Assembly (NCBI RefSeq): GCF_014202225.1
Contig: NZ_JACHGE010000002.1
Span: 490,636 to 554,635 of the forward strand
Length of the DNA: 64,000 bases
Direction of reading: 5' to 3'
Source: Algibacter amylolyticus
GTDB lineage: Bacteria; Bacteroidota; Bacteroidia; Flavobacteriales; Flavobacteriaceae
Position numbers and translations under genes: made by a program. The first letter of the stretch is position 1. Every line of letters begins with the position of its first letter. This document shows positions 47,894 through 56,934 of this stretch, piece after piece. The notes under the pieces are model-generated. The model saw only the letters and a list, made by a program, of their open reading frames with translations. It was not told the origin of the DNA and did no database searches.

Positions 47894-47916
47894 AAAGGTC
47901 AACTAATTATAATTTT

Positions 47917-50900
47917 ATGTTTAAAGGTATGAGTTTTTACACCCTGATTTTGGGGGTGTTATTTATGTTTTCTTGTGGCGGACCAGATTTGCCGGAAGCT
48001 GTTTATGTAGCTTATACAGAGCTACCAAAAAGCATAGATTTTAATCAACATGTTAAACCCATTTTGTCGGATAAATGTTATTTGTGCCATGGGCCTGATG
48101 CTGGCAATATTAAAGGAGGGTTACAATTGCATACAGCAGATGTGGCCTATGCGGAGTTGCCAGAATCACCAGGTAAAGTAGCTATTACACCCGGGAATTT
48201 AGAAAAAAGTGAATTTTTTCATCGTATTATTTCCAATGATCCGGATTTAATTATGCCAGATCCCGGTTCTCATCTTACTTTAACCAATTATGAAAAAGCA
48301 GTGCTCATTAAATGGATTGAAGAAGGAGCAGAGTATAAAGAACATTGGGCCTTTTTAAAACCCGAAAATCCAGAAATTCCTAAGGTTAAACAAACCGCTT
48401 TTATATCAAATCCTATTGATAATTTTGTGGTTAAACAATTAGAGAATTTTAAATTATCACCTTCAGAAATAGCAGATAAAGAAATTTTATTACGTCGCGC
48501 TTCTTTCGATTTAACAGGATTACCTCCAACTTTAGAAGAATTAGATGCTTTTGTAAAAGATACATCGCCGAATGCTTTTGAGAAACAAATAGACCGTCTT
48601 TTAGCATCGCCTCATTATGGTGAACACATGACTTTGGATTGGATGGATCTTTCGCGTTACGCAGATACACATGGGTATAGTAATGATAGATATCGAGATA
48701 CTTCGCCCTGGAGAGATTGGGTTATTGAGGCCTTTAATAAAAATATGCCTTATGATGAGTTTGTTACCTGGCAATTAGCAGGCGATATGTTCGAAAATGC
48801 GACGCGAGAGCAAAAATTAGCAACAACATTTAATAGATTACACCCTCAAAATCTTGAAGGAGGTATTATTGATGAAGAGTTTAGATCGGAATATGTAGCA
48901 GATAGAACCGCAACTGTTAGTCAAGGTTTGTTAGGTTTATCTTATGCTTGTGCTAAATGTCATGACCATAAATACGACCCGATTTCTCAGAAAAACTACT
49001 TCGAAATGTACAGTTTTTTCAATAATGTAGACGAAACGGGATTAATTCCGTGGGATTTGGCAACACCAGTGCCTGCAATGATGCTTCCTACTAAGGAACA
49101 AGAAGAGGTTTTAGCTTACTTAGAAACTTTAGTAGACGATTCCGAAGAAAAAGTAAAAACAACAACTAGTAAAGAAAAGCCTAAAGCCGAAAAATGGATT
49201 GCTAGTAATCAATTCAAAAAAATACCATCAAAAAAGCAACCTAATGGCTTAGTTGCTGCATTTAATTTTGATAATGAAAAACTTATCAATTTAGCAGGTG
49301 GTAATGGGCAGAATAAAATAAGAATGCGTCAGCAATTTGTTGATAACGAAAAGGCTATTTATAAAAAAGGAGCAAGTGGTAAAGGTCTTTTTATGAATGG
49401 TGATACTTGGTTAGATTTAGATAACATTGGTATTTTCCAAAGAAGTCAACCTTTTAGTATTGGCATTCAGGTATACATTCCTAAAGACTTAGAAACAGGC
49501 GTAATTTTTCATAAAATGAATAGTCCTGAACTGCATAGTTTTAGAGGGTATCACTTAAAAATTAAGGATAATAAAATAGAAGCCTTATTAGCGCATGTAT
49601 ATCCTGATAATGCTATTGTTGTAGAGTCGCTGAACGATGTGCCAAAAGAAAAATGGGTGCAATTAACCATGACTTATGATGGTTCTAGTAAAGCAAATGG
49701 CGTGTCTATATTTATGGATGGAGAAAAACTACAAACAAAAACTGTGTTTGATAATTTATACAAAGACATTGTTTTTCATGGTTTAAGATTATACGGTAAG
49801 GATAGTCCGCGTCTAGAACCTGGTTTACGTATTGGAGCAGTTTGGAGAGGAAAAGGAATTAAAGATGCTACTATTGATGACCTTATGGTATTCAATAAAG
49901 AATTAACAGAAATTGAAGTTTTGCAAATTGCAAACCCTGATAATTTAGATAAAATTAAGCAAAAGAAATTAGCCGATTTAAATGAAACTGAAAAAGAAAA
50001 ATTAGCTGAGTATTATTTAGCTAATAATTCTGAAGCTTATAGCTCTGCGCTTAAAGATTTAGAACAAAAGCGTTTGGTATTAGCAGATAGTATAGATCCT
50101 ATTAAGCAAATTATGGTGATGAAGGAGAGTAAGCTTAATAGACAAACCTATATTCTAGATCGTGGTAATTATGATTCTCCTACGGATAGTGTTTTTCCAA
50201 ATGCTCCCGAAGATATATTTCCTATGACGGAAGATATGCCTAAAAATAGATTGGGGCTTGCTAAATGGATTACACATAAAGACAATCCGTTAACAGCTCG
50301 AGTAACAGTAAACAGGTATTGGCAAAATATCTTTGGTAGAGGACTTGTAAAAACGTCCGAAGATTTTGGAAACCAAGGTGAGTTACCAAGTCACCCAGCA
50401 TTATTAGATTGGTTGGCTATTCAATTTATTGAATCGGGTTGGGATGTAAAAGCTTTGCATAAAACTATAATGATGTCTAGCACCTATCAACAAAGCTCTG
50501 TAATTACTGAAGCACTTTTAGCAGTAGATGGAGAAAATAAATGGTTGGCACGAGGCCCATCAACCAGATTATCTGGAGAAATGCTTCGCGATAATGCCTT
50601 ATATGCATCCGGATTATTAAACACTAAAATAGGAGGGGAAAGCGTAAGGCCATACCAACCAAAAGGTTTATGGAAAGTAAGCGGTGGTACTTATGTGCAA
50701 GATGGAGAAGAAGGTTTGTATAGACGCAGTATGTATACCATTTGGAAGCGTACAGTGCCAAACCCAACAATTTCAATTTTCGATGCGCCAACAAGAGATT
50801 TATGTTCTACACGTAGGCAAAAAACAAATACACCACTTCAAGCTTTAGTAATTTTAAACGACCCTACTTACATAGAGGCTTCTAGAGTTTTAGGAAAACA

Positions 50901-51171
50901 AATTACAGAAGCCGATGATTTAAAAACGGGAATTACTAGTGCTTTTAAGAGGTTAACTGGACGCCAAATTACGAATGAAGAATTAGATTTATTAACTGCG
51001 TTGCAAAAAGAGGAATTTAAAAAATTTGACGCTAACCTAGAGAAGGCAAAAGGATGGCTCCAAACTGGTGCTTTTCAAATTGCTGAAACAGATAATAAAG
51101 CTCTTATTGCTGCAAATGCGGTGGTAGCAAGTACTATTATGAATGCTGATGCTAGCATAACTAAAAGATAA
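47917..51171 (+). CDS. Planctomycete-type cytochrome c (PSCyt1) / DUF1549 / DUF1553 lipoprotein with ConA-like insert
   Basis: I chose the ATG at 47917 because it gives a lipoprotein signal (lipobox FMFSCGG) and lies after the promoter. The product is 1084 residues. Order: a PSCyt1 heme domain with C54-Y-L-C-H58, DUF1549/PSCyt2 (about 120-400, with a second heme-like CAKCHDHKYDP motif), a concanavalin/LamG-like carbohydrate-binding domain (about 442-673), and DUF1553/PSD1 (about 740-1060, WITHKDNPLTARVTVNRYWQNIFGRGLV). Such proteins are common in Planctomycetes and Verrucomicrobia and scattered in marine Bacteroidota near sugar genes. No reaction is established to my knowledge. The heme motifs and lipid anchor suggest extracytoplasmic electron transfer. 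Confidence 0.88.
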   Translation: MFKGMSFYTLILGVLFMFSCGGPDLPEAVYVAYTELPKSIDFNQHVKPILSDKCYLCHGPDAGNIKGGLQLHTADVAYAELPESPGKVAITPGNLEKSEFFHRIISNDPDLIMPDPGSHLTLTNYEKAVLIKWIEEGAEYKEHWAFLKPENPEIPKVKQTAFISNPIDNFVVKQLENFKLSPSEIADKEILLRRASFDLTGLPPTLEELDAFVKDTSPNAFEKQIDRLLASPHYGEHMTLDWMDLSRYADTHGYSNDRYRDTSPWRDWVIEAFNKNMPYDEFVTWQLAGDMFENATREQKLATTFNRLHPQNLEGGIIDEEFRSEYVADRTATVSQGLLGLSYACAKCHDHKYDPISQKNYFEMYSFFNNVDETGLIPWDLATPVPAMMLPTKEQEEVLAYLETLVDDSEEKVKTTTSKEKPKAEKWIASNQFKKIPSKKQPNGLVAAFNFDNEKLINLAGGNGQNKIRMRQQFVDNEKAIYKKGASGKGLFMNGDTWLDLDNIGIFQRSQPFSIGIQVYIPKDLETGVIFHKMNSPELHSFRGYHLKIKDNKIEALLAHVYPDNAIVVESLNDVPKEKWVQLTMTYDGSSKANGVSIFMDGEKLQTKTVFDNLYKDIVFHGLRLYGKDSPRLEPGLRIGAVWRGKGIKDATIDDLMVFNKELTEIEVLQIANPDNLDKIKQKKLADLNETEKEKLAEYYLANNSEAYSSALKDLEQKRLVLADSIDPIKQIMVMKESKLNRQTYILDRGNYDSPTDSVFPNAPEDIFPMTEDMPKNRLGLAKWITHKDNPLTARVTVNRYWQNIFGRGLVKTSEDFGNQGELPSHPALLDWLAIQFIESGWDVKALHKTIMMSSTYQQSSVITEALLAVDGENKWLARGPSTRLSGEMLRDNALYASGLLNTKIGGESVRPYQPKGLWKVSGGTYVQDGEEGLYRRSMYTIWKRTVPNPTISIFDAPTRDLCSTRRQKTNTPLQALVILNDPTYIEASRVLGKQITEADDLKTGITSAFKRLTGRQITNEELDLLTALQKEEFKKFDANLEKAKGWLQTGAFQIAETDNKALIAANAVVASTIMNADASITKR

Positions 51172-51202
51172 AAAGCTAAACTCTAAATAAAGAAAAGACA
51201 TT

Positions 51203-52717
51203 ATGTGTAACGATCACCACAATAAACTAACATCTAACAATAGAGATTTACAAAAAATTGAACGGCAAATAGACCGAAGACATTTTTTAAAGAAAACCTC
51301 TTTAGGCCTAGGTGCCATAGCGCTAAGTAGCTTACTTGGGGCAGAAAAAATGTTTGGTGCTACAGGCAGCAAAACTAAGGAAGATATAATTCTAGAGAAC
51401 TACAATAAAAACAGACTGGGCTTACCACACCATCTCCCTAAAGCAAAACGTATAATTTACTTATTTCAAAGTGGTGGACCTTCGCAAATGGATTTATTCG
51501 ATTATAAACCAAAGTTGGTCGATATGTTTGGTAAAGAATTGCCAGAGTCTATTATTGGCGGGCAACGTTTAACAGGGATGAGTGGCAGCCAAAGTACCTT
51601 GCCAATTGCACCGTCTACATTCAACTTTAAACAATATGGCAAATCCAAAGCGTGGGTAAGTGATGCTATGCCTTATTTATCTGAAGTTGTTGACGATTTA
51701 TGTTTTATGAAAGGTATGCAAACCGATCAAATTAACCACACACCGGCTATAACCTTTATGCAAACTGGACATCAATTACCAGGTAGACCATCAATCGGTT
51801 CTTGGTTAAGTTATGGTTTAGGGTCCGATAATGAAAACCTTCCAACGTTTATTACACTAGTTTCAAAAAATGGTAAAGGGCAACCGTTAAAAGCAAGTTT
51901 ATGGGGTAATGGTTTTTTACCAACAGAACATCAAGGTGTACAATTCAGATCTGGTAAAGACCCGGTATTGTATTTAAGTGATCCTGAAAATTATGATGGT
52001 AATGATAGAAGACACATGTTGGATTATCTTGGAGGATTGAACGATATTCAAAATGATGCTTACGGCGACCCTGAAATTCAGGCAAGAATGTCTCAGTACG
52101 AAATGGCATTTAAAATGCAAACTTCTGTTCCGGAAGTAGCCGATTTAACTGATGAGCCAGATCATATTTTTGAATTATACGGTAAAGATAGTAGAGACCC
52201 TGGAACCTATGCTGCAAACTGTTTAATGGCTAGAAAGCTATTAGAAAAAGGAGTGAAATTTGTTCAATTATATCACCAAGGGTGGGATCAGCATAATAAC
52301 TGTCCAGGTGGCTTAAAGCATCAATGTAAAAAAACAGATCAAGGTACAGCTGCTTTAATAAAAGATTTAAAGCAACGTGGTATGCTAGATGATACCCTTG
52401 TAATTTGGGGAGGCGAATTTGGAAGAACGGTTTATTCTCAAGGTCAATTAACAAAGGAAAATCACGGAAGAGATCATCATCCAAAAGCATTTACAATGTG
52501 GATGGCTGGAGCAGGTGTTAAGCCTGGGTTTTCTTATGGAGAAACAGACGATTTTAGCTATAATGTGATAAAGGATCCTTTACATGTACATGATTTTCAT
52601 GCAACATTAATGCATCTGGTTGGTGTAGATCACGAGCGTTTAACCTTTAAACATCAAGGGCGACGATATCGATTAACAGATGTTCATGGTCATGTTGTAA
52701 AAGATTTATTAACCTAA
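51203..52717 (+). CDS. DUF1501 protein with Tat-type signal
   Basis: The 504-residue protein has an N-terminal twin-arginine signal (DRRHFLKKTSLGLGAIALSSLL, about 24-45), so it is probably exported folded. The body is DUF1501, distantly like sulfatases/alkaline phosphatases: F-QSGGPSQMDLFDYKP, MQTDQINHTPA, WGGEFGRTVYSQ, NHGRDHHPKAFTMWMAGAGVKPG, HDFHATLMHLVG. Metal-binding His/Asp residues are conserved. It always pairs with DUF1549/DUF1553 cytochrome proteins in the genomes where this arrangement is known. It starts 31 bp after that gene. The biochemical role is unknown. Confidence 0.88.
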   Translation: MCNDHHNKLTSNNRDLQKIERQIDRRHFLKKTSLGLGAIALSSLLGAEKMFGATGSKTKEDIILENYNKNRLGLPHHLPKAKRIIYLFQSGGPSQMDLFDYKPKLVDMFGKELPESIIGGQRLTGMSGSQSTLPIAPSTFNFKQYGKSKAWVSDAMPYLSEVVDDLCFMKGMQTDQINHTPAITFMQTGHQLPGRPSIGSWLSYGLGSDNENLPTFITLVSKNGKGQPLKASLWGNGFLPTEHQGVQFRSGKDPVLYLSDPENYDGNDRRHMLDYLGGLNDIQNDAYGDPEIQARMSQYEMAFKMQTSVPEVADLTDEPDHIFELYGKDSRDPGTYAANCLMARKLLEKGVKFVQLYHQGWDQHNNCPGGLKHQCKKTDQGTAALIKDLKQRGMLDDTLVIWGGEFGRTVYSQGQLTKENHGRDHHPKAFTMWMAGAGVKPGFSYGETDDFSYNVIKDPLHVHDFHATLMHLVGVDHERLTFKHQGRRYRLTDVHGHVVKDLLT

Positions 52718-52728
52718 TCCTAAAAGTT

Positions 52729-53835
52729 ATGTCATCAAGAAGAAATTTTATAAAAAAAACAGGTTTAGCAGGGGCGGCATTAACCGCTATGCCGTCATTT
52801 GGATTTCATATTATGAGAAAACCAAGGGGTAAAGAAGTTATTTTAGGTCATGGAGATTATCAATATAAATTAATAAAAGATTGGGCTAAAATGAGTGCCA
52901 TTGAAACACCTTTGCTTAACTGCCACGAAATGCAAATGGACAGTAAAGGCCGATTAGTTATGATTGGAGATCATCCAAAAAATAACGTAATCATTTTCGA
53001 TAAATCTGGGAATGTAATAGATTCTTGGGGAACGGCTTATCCGGGTGGACACGGTTTAACGATATCAGACGAAGGCGGAGAAGAGTTCTTGTTTTTGGCC
53101 GATTCTGGTTGGTTTCTAAACAAACAAGGAGGCTGGACAAAGCATAATGGGCGTATTAGTAAAACCACAATGGATGGTCGTGTTGTTTTCGATATCGGTC
53201 ACCCAATTACTATAGGTATTTATAAACCCGGAGAATCTTTTTGTCCTACAGAAACAGCTATTGGGCCTAATGGCGATATTTATGTAGCCGATGGTTATGG
53301 TATGAGTAGAATTATTCAATATGATTATAATGGTAGATACATTAGGCATTGGGGAGGAAGTGATAATCCTGATAAAAATTACCAAATAATGAGTGCTCAC
53401 GGCGTAGCTATAGATTATAGAGAAAAAGGCAACCCAATGGTTGTTGTAACCTCTAGAAATCAAGCTAGTTTTAAATGGTTTACGCTAGATGGTAAGTATA
53501 TTAAAACATTACACTTACCGAATATGCAAGTTTGTAGACCGGTGTTTGATGATACTAATTTATATGCTGGTGTTTGTTGGTCTCAGCCCGAAGTAGGAAA
53601 AACAGATTGGACACAACCAACAGGATTTGTTACTATTTTAGAAGGCGACAAAGTGGTTTCAAACCCCGGAGCAACAGCACCTATTTATGTAAATGGAGAA
53701 CTTCAAAAATCTTATCAATTAACCGATAGACCAATTTCTCATGGACATGATGTTTGTGTCGATAATGATAAAAACTTATATATCTGCCAATGGAGAGCAG
53801 ACAAAACACCTCCTTTAAAATTAGAACGCATTTAA
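52729..53835 (+). CDS. NHL/6-bladed beta-propeller protein with Tat-type signal
   Basis: The 368-residue protein starts MSSRRNFIKKTGLAGAALTA, a twin-arginine signal. The rest reads as NHL-type propeller blades (for example SKGRLVMIGDHPKNNVIIFDKSGNVIDSWG, GPNGDIYVADGYGMSRIIQYDYNGRYIRHWG). Such propellers are found in peptidyl-glycine lyases and in scaffolding proteins. Histidine-rich spots (GGHGLTIS, SAHGVAIDY, SHGHDVCVDN) recur at matching blade positions and could bind metal. It lies 11 bp after the DUF1501 gene and belongs to the same operon. The function is unknown. Confidence 0.85.
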   Translation: MSSRRNFIKKTGLAGAALTAMPSFGFHIMRKPRGKEVILGHGDYQYKLIKDWAKMSAIETPLLNCHEMQMDSKGRLVMIGDHPKNNVIIFDKSGNVIDSWGTAYPGGHGLTISDEGGEEFLFLADSGWFLNKQGGWTKHNGRISKTTMDGRVVFDIGHPITIGIYKPGESFCPTETAIGPNGDIYVADGYGMSRIIQYDYNGRYIRHWGGSDNPDKNYQIMSAHGVAIDYREKGNPMVVVTSRNQASFKWFTLDGKYIKTLHLPNMQVCRPVFDDTNLYAGVCWSQPEVGKTDWTQPTGFVTILEGDKVVSNPGATAPIYVNGELQKSYQLTDRPISHGHDVCVDNDKNLYICQWRADKTPPLKLERI

Positions 53836-53856
53836 AAAATATAAAGAAAAAGATAT

Positions 53857-55251
53857 ATGGATAATAGTGTTCCAGATTTTGTATTGTTTTTAGGTAGGTT
53901 TCACCCGCTTGTAGTGCATTTGCCTATCGGTTTTTTGTTTTTTGCTTTTGTATTGGAAGTTTTTAGTCGATGGAAAAAAAATCCAATGTTAACTACAGGT
54001 ATTCCTTTGGCATTGTTTTTAGGCGCAATAAGTGGTGCAGTCGCTTGTGTTCTAGGATATATGCTATCTTTAAGTGGTGATTATGAAGTAGACGCTTTGG
54101 ATACGCACTTTTGGTTTGGTATAGCAACTACAGCTATAGCTTTTTTAGCATGGTTAATTCGAATAGAAAAAATAAAAATAGCCCAATTAAATAGATTGCA
54201 TCCTAATATTTCGGGGCTTACATTGTTAGTTATTCTATTAAGTGTTACAGGGCATTATGGAGGTAATTTAACACATGGAAGCGATTATTTAGTAAAATAT
54301 TTCCCTTTCGGGAAAGAAGAAAAAACAGAACTTGTAGCTGTAACAAAGTTAGAAGATGCTCAGGTTTTTAATCATTTGGTAGGTCCTATTTTGGATAATA
54401 AATGTGCTAGTTGCCATAATGAAAGTAAGAAAAAAGGAAGTTTGTCTTTCCACGATTCTATAGCGATTTTAAAAGGAGGGAAAAACGGTAAAATATTAAT
54501 TTCAGGAAATGCCTCGGAATCGGAAATGATTAAGCGTGTACTTTTAGAACCGCATCACGATGATTTTATGCCACCAGAAGGGAAAACCCCTTTAACAGAA
54601 GAAGAAATAGCCATATTAACCTATTGGATAGATAACGCTAAAGGAAATTTTGATACTACTGTTGCAAACGTTGAAACTCCAGAAGATATTTCGGGTATTG
54701 CAAGCACTATGCTAGGTTTGTCTCCTTCCGGAGCAAAAGGGGGAGATATTGCTTTACCAACAGTAAATATGGTAACAGCTAATCAAATTGTAGACCTTGA
54801 AAAAGAAGGGTTTACTTTAAGAGAACTTGTTTTCGATTCAGGGCTATATGAAGTCGTTTTGACTCCGAATTCACTGAGTAAAGATAATGGTCAAGGAGCT
54901 TTAAAGAAGCTTGAGAAATTACTTACCATAAAAGAAAATATTATTTGGTTATCTTTAGAAGATAATCAATTAACAGATGAAAGCTTGAAAATAGTTGGTC
55001 AATTACCTAATATTCAAAAGCTAAAATTAAATAATAATCCTTTATCAGATGCTGCTATTACTTCATTAGTTAATTTAAAAAGTTTAACGAGTTTAAACCT
55101 ATACGGTACTCAAATAACCTCAAAAAGTTTACAAACAATAGCACAAATAAATAGCTTAAAGCATGTATACGTTTGGAAAACTAACATTAAACAAGAGGAT
55201 ATAGATGAATTGGCATTTAATGATTACCCTGAAGTTATTTTAGGATTATAA
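53857..55251 (+). CDS. DUF2231 membrane domain fused to cytochrome c and LRR domain
   Basis: The 464-residue protein has an N-terminal DUF2231-type membrane region of four helices (about 10-140; FLGRFHPLVVHLPIGFLFF with conserved HP and H residues). A periplasmic planctomycete-type cytochrome c domain follows (C183-A-S-C-H187; later DFMPPEGKTPLTEEEIAILTYWID), then a C-terminal leucine-rich repeat region (about 300-460). DUF2231 helices can carry heme b, so this could be the membrane entry point that takes electrons from the lipoprotein cytochrome. It lies 21 bp after the propeller gene and 11 bp before GH29. Confidence 0.85.
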   Translation: MDNSVPDFVLFLGRFHPLVVHLPIGFLFFAFVLEVFSRWKKNPMLTTGIPLALFLGAISGAVACVLGYMLSLSGDYEVDALDTHFWFGIATTAIAFLAWLIRIEKIKIAQLNRLHPNISGLTLLVILLSVTGHYGGNLTHGSDYLVKYFPFGKEEKTELVAVTKLEDAQVFNHLVGPILDNKCASCHNESKKKGSLSFHDSIAILKGGKNGKILISGNASESEMIKRVLLEPHHDDFMPPEGKTPLTEEEIAILTYWIDNAKGNFDTTVANVETPEDISGIASTMLGLSPSGAKGGDIALPTVNMVTANQIVDLEKEGFTLRELVFDSGLYEVVLTPNSLSKDNGQGALKKLEKLLTIKENIIWLSLEDNQLTDESLKIVGQLPNIQKLKLNNNPLSDAAITSLVNLKSLTSLNLYGTQITSKSLQTIAQINSLKHVYVWKTNIKQEDIDELAFNDYPEVILGL

Positions 55252-55262
55252 AAACAACTTTT

Positions 55263-56750
55263 ATGAACAAAAGCATATTTATAAAAAGCATAATTTTTCT
55301 TTTGTTAGTATCATGTTCCTCTAAGAAAGGTTCAAAAGAAAAAGAATTAAGTGCGCCAAAATATACAGCAGATTGGGAATCATTGCAGAAATATGAAGTA
55401 CCAGAATGGTATAAAGATTTAAAATTTGGTATTTATTTCCATTGGGGACCATATTCTGTACCAGCATATAAAAATGAATGGTATTCTATGTGGATGTATA
55501 AAAATGGGCATGATATAAATAAGCATCATAAGGAAACCTATGGAAACTTGGATACATTTGGATACAAGGATTTTATACCCATGTTTAAAGCAGAAGAATT
55601 TGATGCCGATGTTTGGGCCGATTTATTTGTAAAAGCAGGTGCACAATTTGCAGGACCTATAGCAGAACATGCCGATGGTTTTGCCATGTGGGATAGTGAT
55701 TTAACAGAATGGGATGCTAAAGACATGGGGCTAAAAATTGATGTTGTTGGCGAAATGGAAAAAGCAATAAAATCTAGAGGTTTAAAATTTATTACCACTT
55801 ACCATCGTCATTGGTTATATTCATGGTACCCTACTTGGGATGAAAATACTGATGCTTCCAATCCGCTTTACGAAGGCCTTTATGGACCAAAAGTTCCGGA
55901 GGGTACTTTTGTTATGGCAAACAAGCCAACAAATCCTTTACCAGATGATAAATTTAATCAAGAATGGTTGGATAGGTTAACCGAATTAACAACCAAATAC
56001 GATCCTGATATTGTTTGGTTTGATAATAAAATGGATATTATAGGAGAAGACTATAGAAAACAGTTTTTAGCCAATTTTTATAACCAAGGACTAGCTAAAG
56101 GTAAAGATGTTGTGGTTACTTATAAGTTTACAGATTTAGCGGTAGGATCGGCAGTTTTAGATTTGGAGCGATCTAGAATGAGTGAAAAGAAAGATTTTAC
56201 TTGGTTAACAGATGATTCCATAGATTGGAATGCTTGGTGTAATATTCAAAACCCTGCTTATAAATCAACCAATAGATTAATCGATTTTTTAGTGGATGTT
56301 GTAAGCAAAAATGGAGCCGTTCTATTAAATATAACACCTACTGCAGAAGGTGTAATTCCTGAAGAAGTTGAAAAGCGACTATTACAAATGGGAGAATGGT
56401 TAACTGTAAATGGAGAAGCTATTTACGGAACTCGACCATGGAAAATTTATGGCGAAGGCCCTGCCGAAGTGATTGAAGGTCATTTAAGCGAACATAAAAA
56501 TAAAGACAATACAGCAAAAGATATTCGGTTCACTACAAAAGGAGAAACCTTATATGCTACAGTTTTAGATTGGTCTACAGAGCCTATTTATATTAAATCA
56601 TTATCAAATAAAGATCAAACCATTAAGAGTATTGAACTTTTAGGTAGTGATGAAACCATCATTTGGGAACAAAATAGCAACGAATTAACCATACAACCAT
56701 CAAAAGTAAAAATTGGTGATTACGCTTTTGTTTATAAAATAAACCTCTAA
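55263..56750 (+). CDS. GH29 alpha-L-fucosidase/alpha-L-galactosidase-type lipoprotein
   Basis: The 495-residue protein has a lipoprotein signal (LLVSCSS). The GH29 barrel starts at about 35 (WYKDLKFGIYFHWGPYSVP, HADGFAMWDSDLTEWDA, TTYHRHWLYSWYPTW). D254 in DIVWFDNKMD is the expected nucleophile by family position. C-terminal beta-sandwich strands follow (about 390-495). The family cleaves alpha-L-fucose or, in some members, alpha-L-galactose. In an agar/porphyran region the latter is attractive, since porphyran contains L-galactose-6-sulfate; I recall a GH29 with that activity from a gut Bacteroides porphyran locus. It is linked by 11 bp to the cytochrome cassette, so it shares its transcript. 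Confidence 0.9.
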   Translation: MNKSIFIKSIIFLLLVSCSSKKGSKEKELSAPKYTADWESLQKYEVPEWYKDLKFGIYFHWGPYSVPAYKNEWYSMWMYKNGHDINKHHKETYGNLDTFGYKDFIPMFKAEEFDADVWADLFVKAGAQFAGPIAEHADGFAMWDSDLTEWDAKDMGLKIDVVGEMEKAIKSRGLKFITTYHRHWLYSWYPTWDENTDASNPLYEGLYGPKVPEGTFVMANKPTNPLPDDKFNQEWLDRLTELTTKYDPDIVWFDNKMDIIGEDYRKQFLANFYNQGLAKGKDVVVTYKFTDLAVGSAVLDLERSRMSEKKDFTWLTDDSIDWNAWCNIQNPAYKSTNRLIDFLVDVVSKNGAVLLNITPTAEGVIPEEVEKRLLQMGEWLTVNGEAIYGTRPWKIYGEGPAEVIEGHLSEHKNKDNTAKDIRFTTKGETLYATVLDWSTEPIYIKSLSNKDQTIKSIELLGSDETIIWEQNSNELTIQPSKVKIGDYAFVYKINL

Positions 56751-56934
56751 CAACGTAGACTCCTTAGTTCTACACGGATATTTAGTAAAAACCCGTTTTT
56801 ATTGGCTTCATAAAGTCCTTTTTTAACAATTTTTTATGATTTTATCCATATGTTTTGTTTAAAAAATCATTTGTTACCGTTCAATGCGTGAAGAAAAACA
56901 AAATTTGTGGAACTAAACATTAAACAATTTAAAT

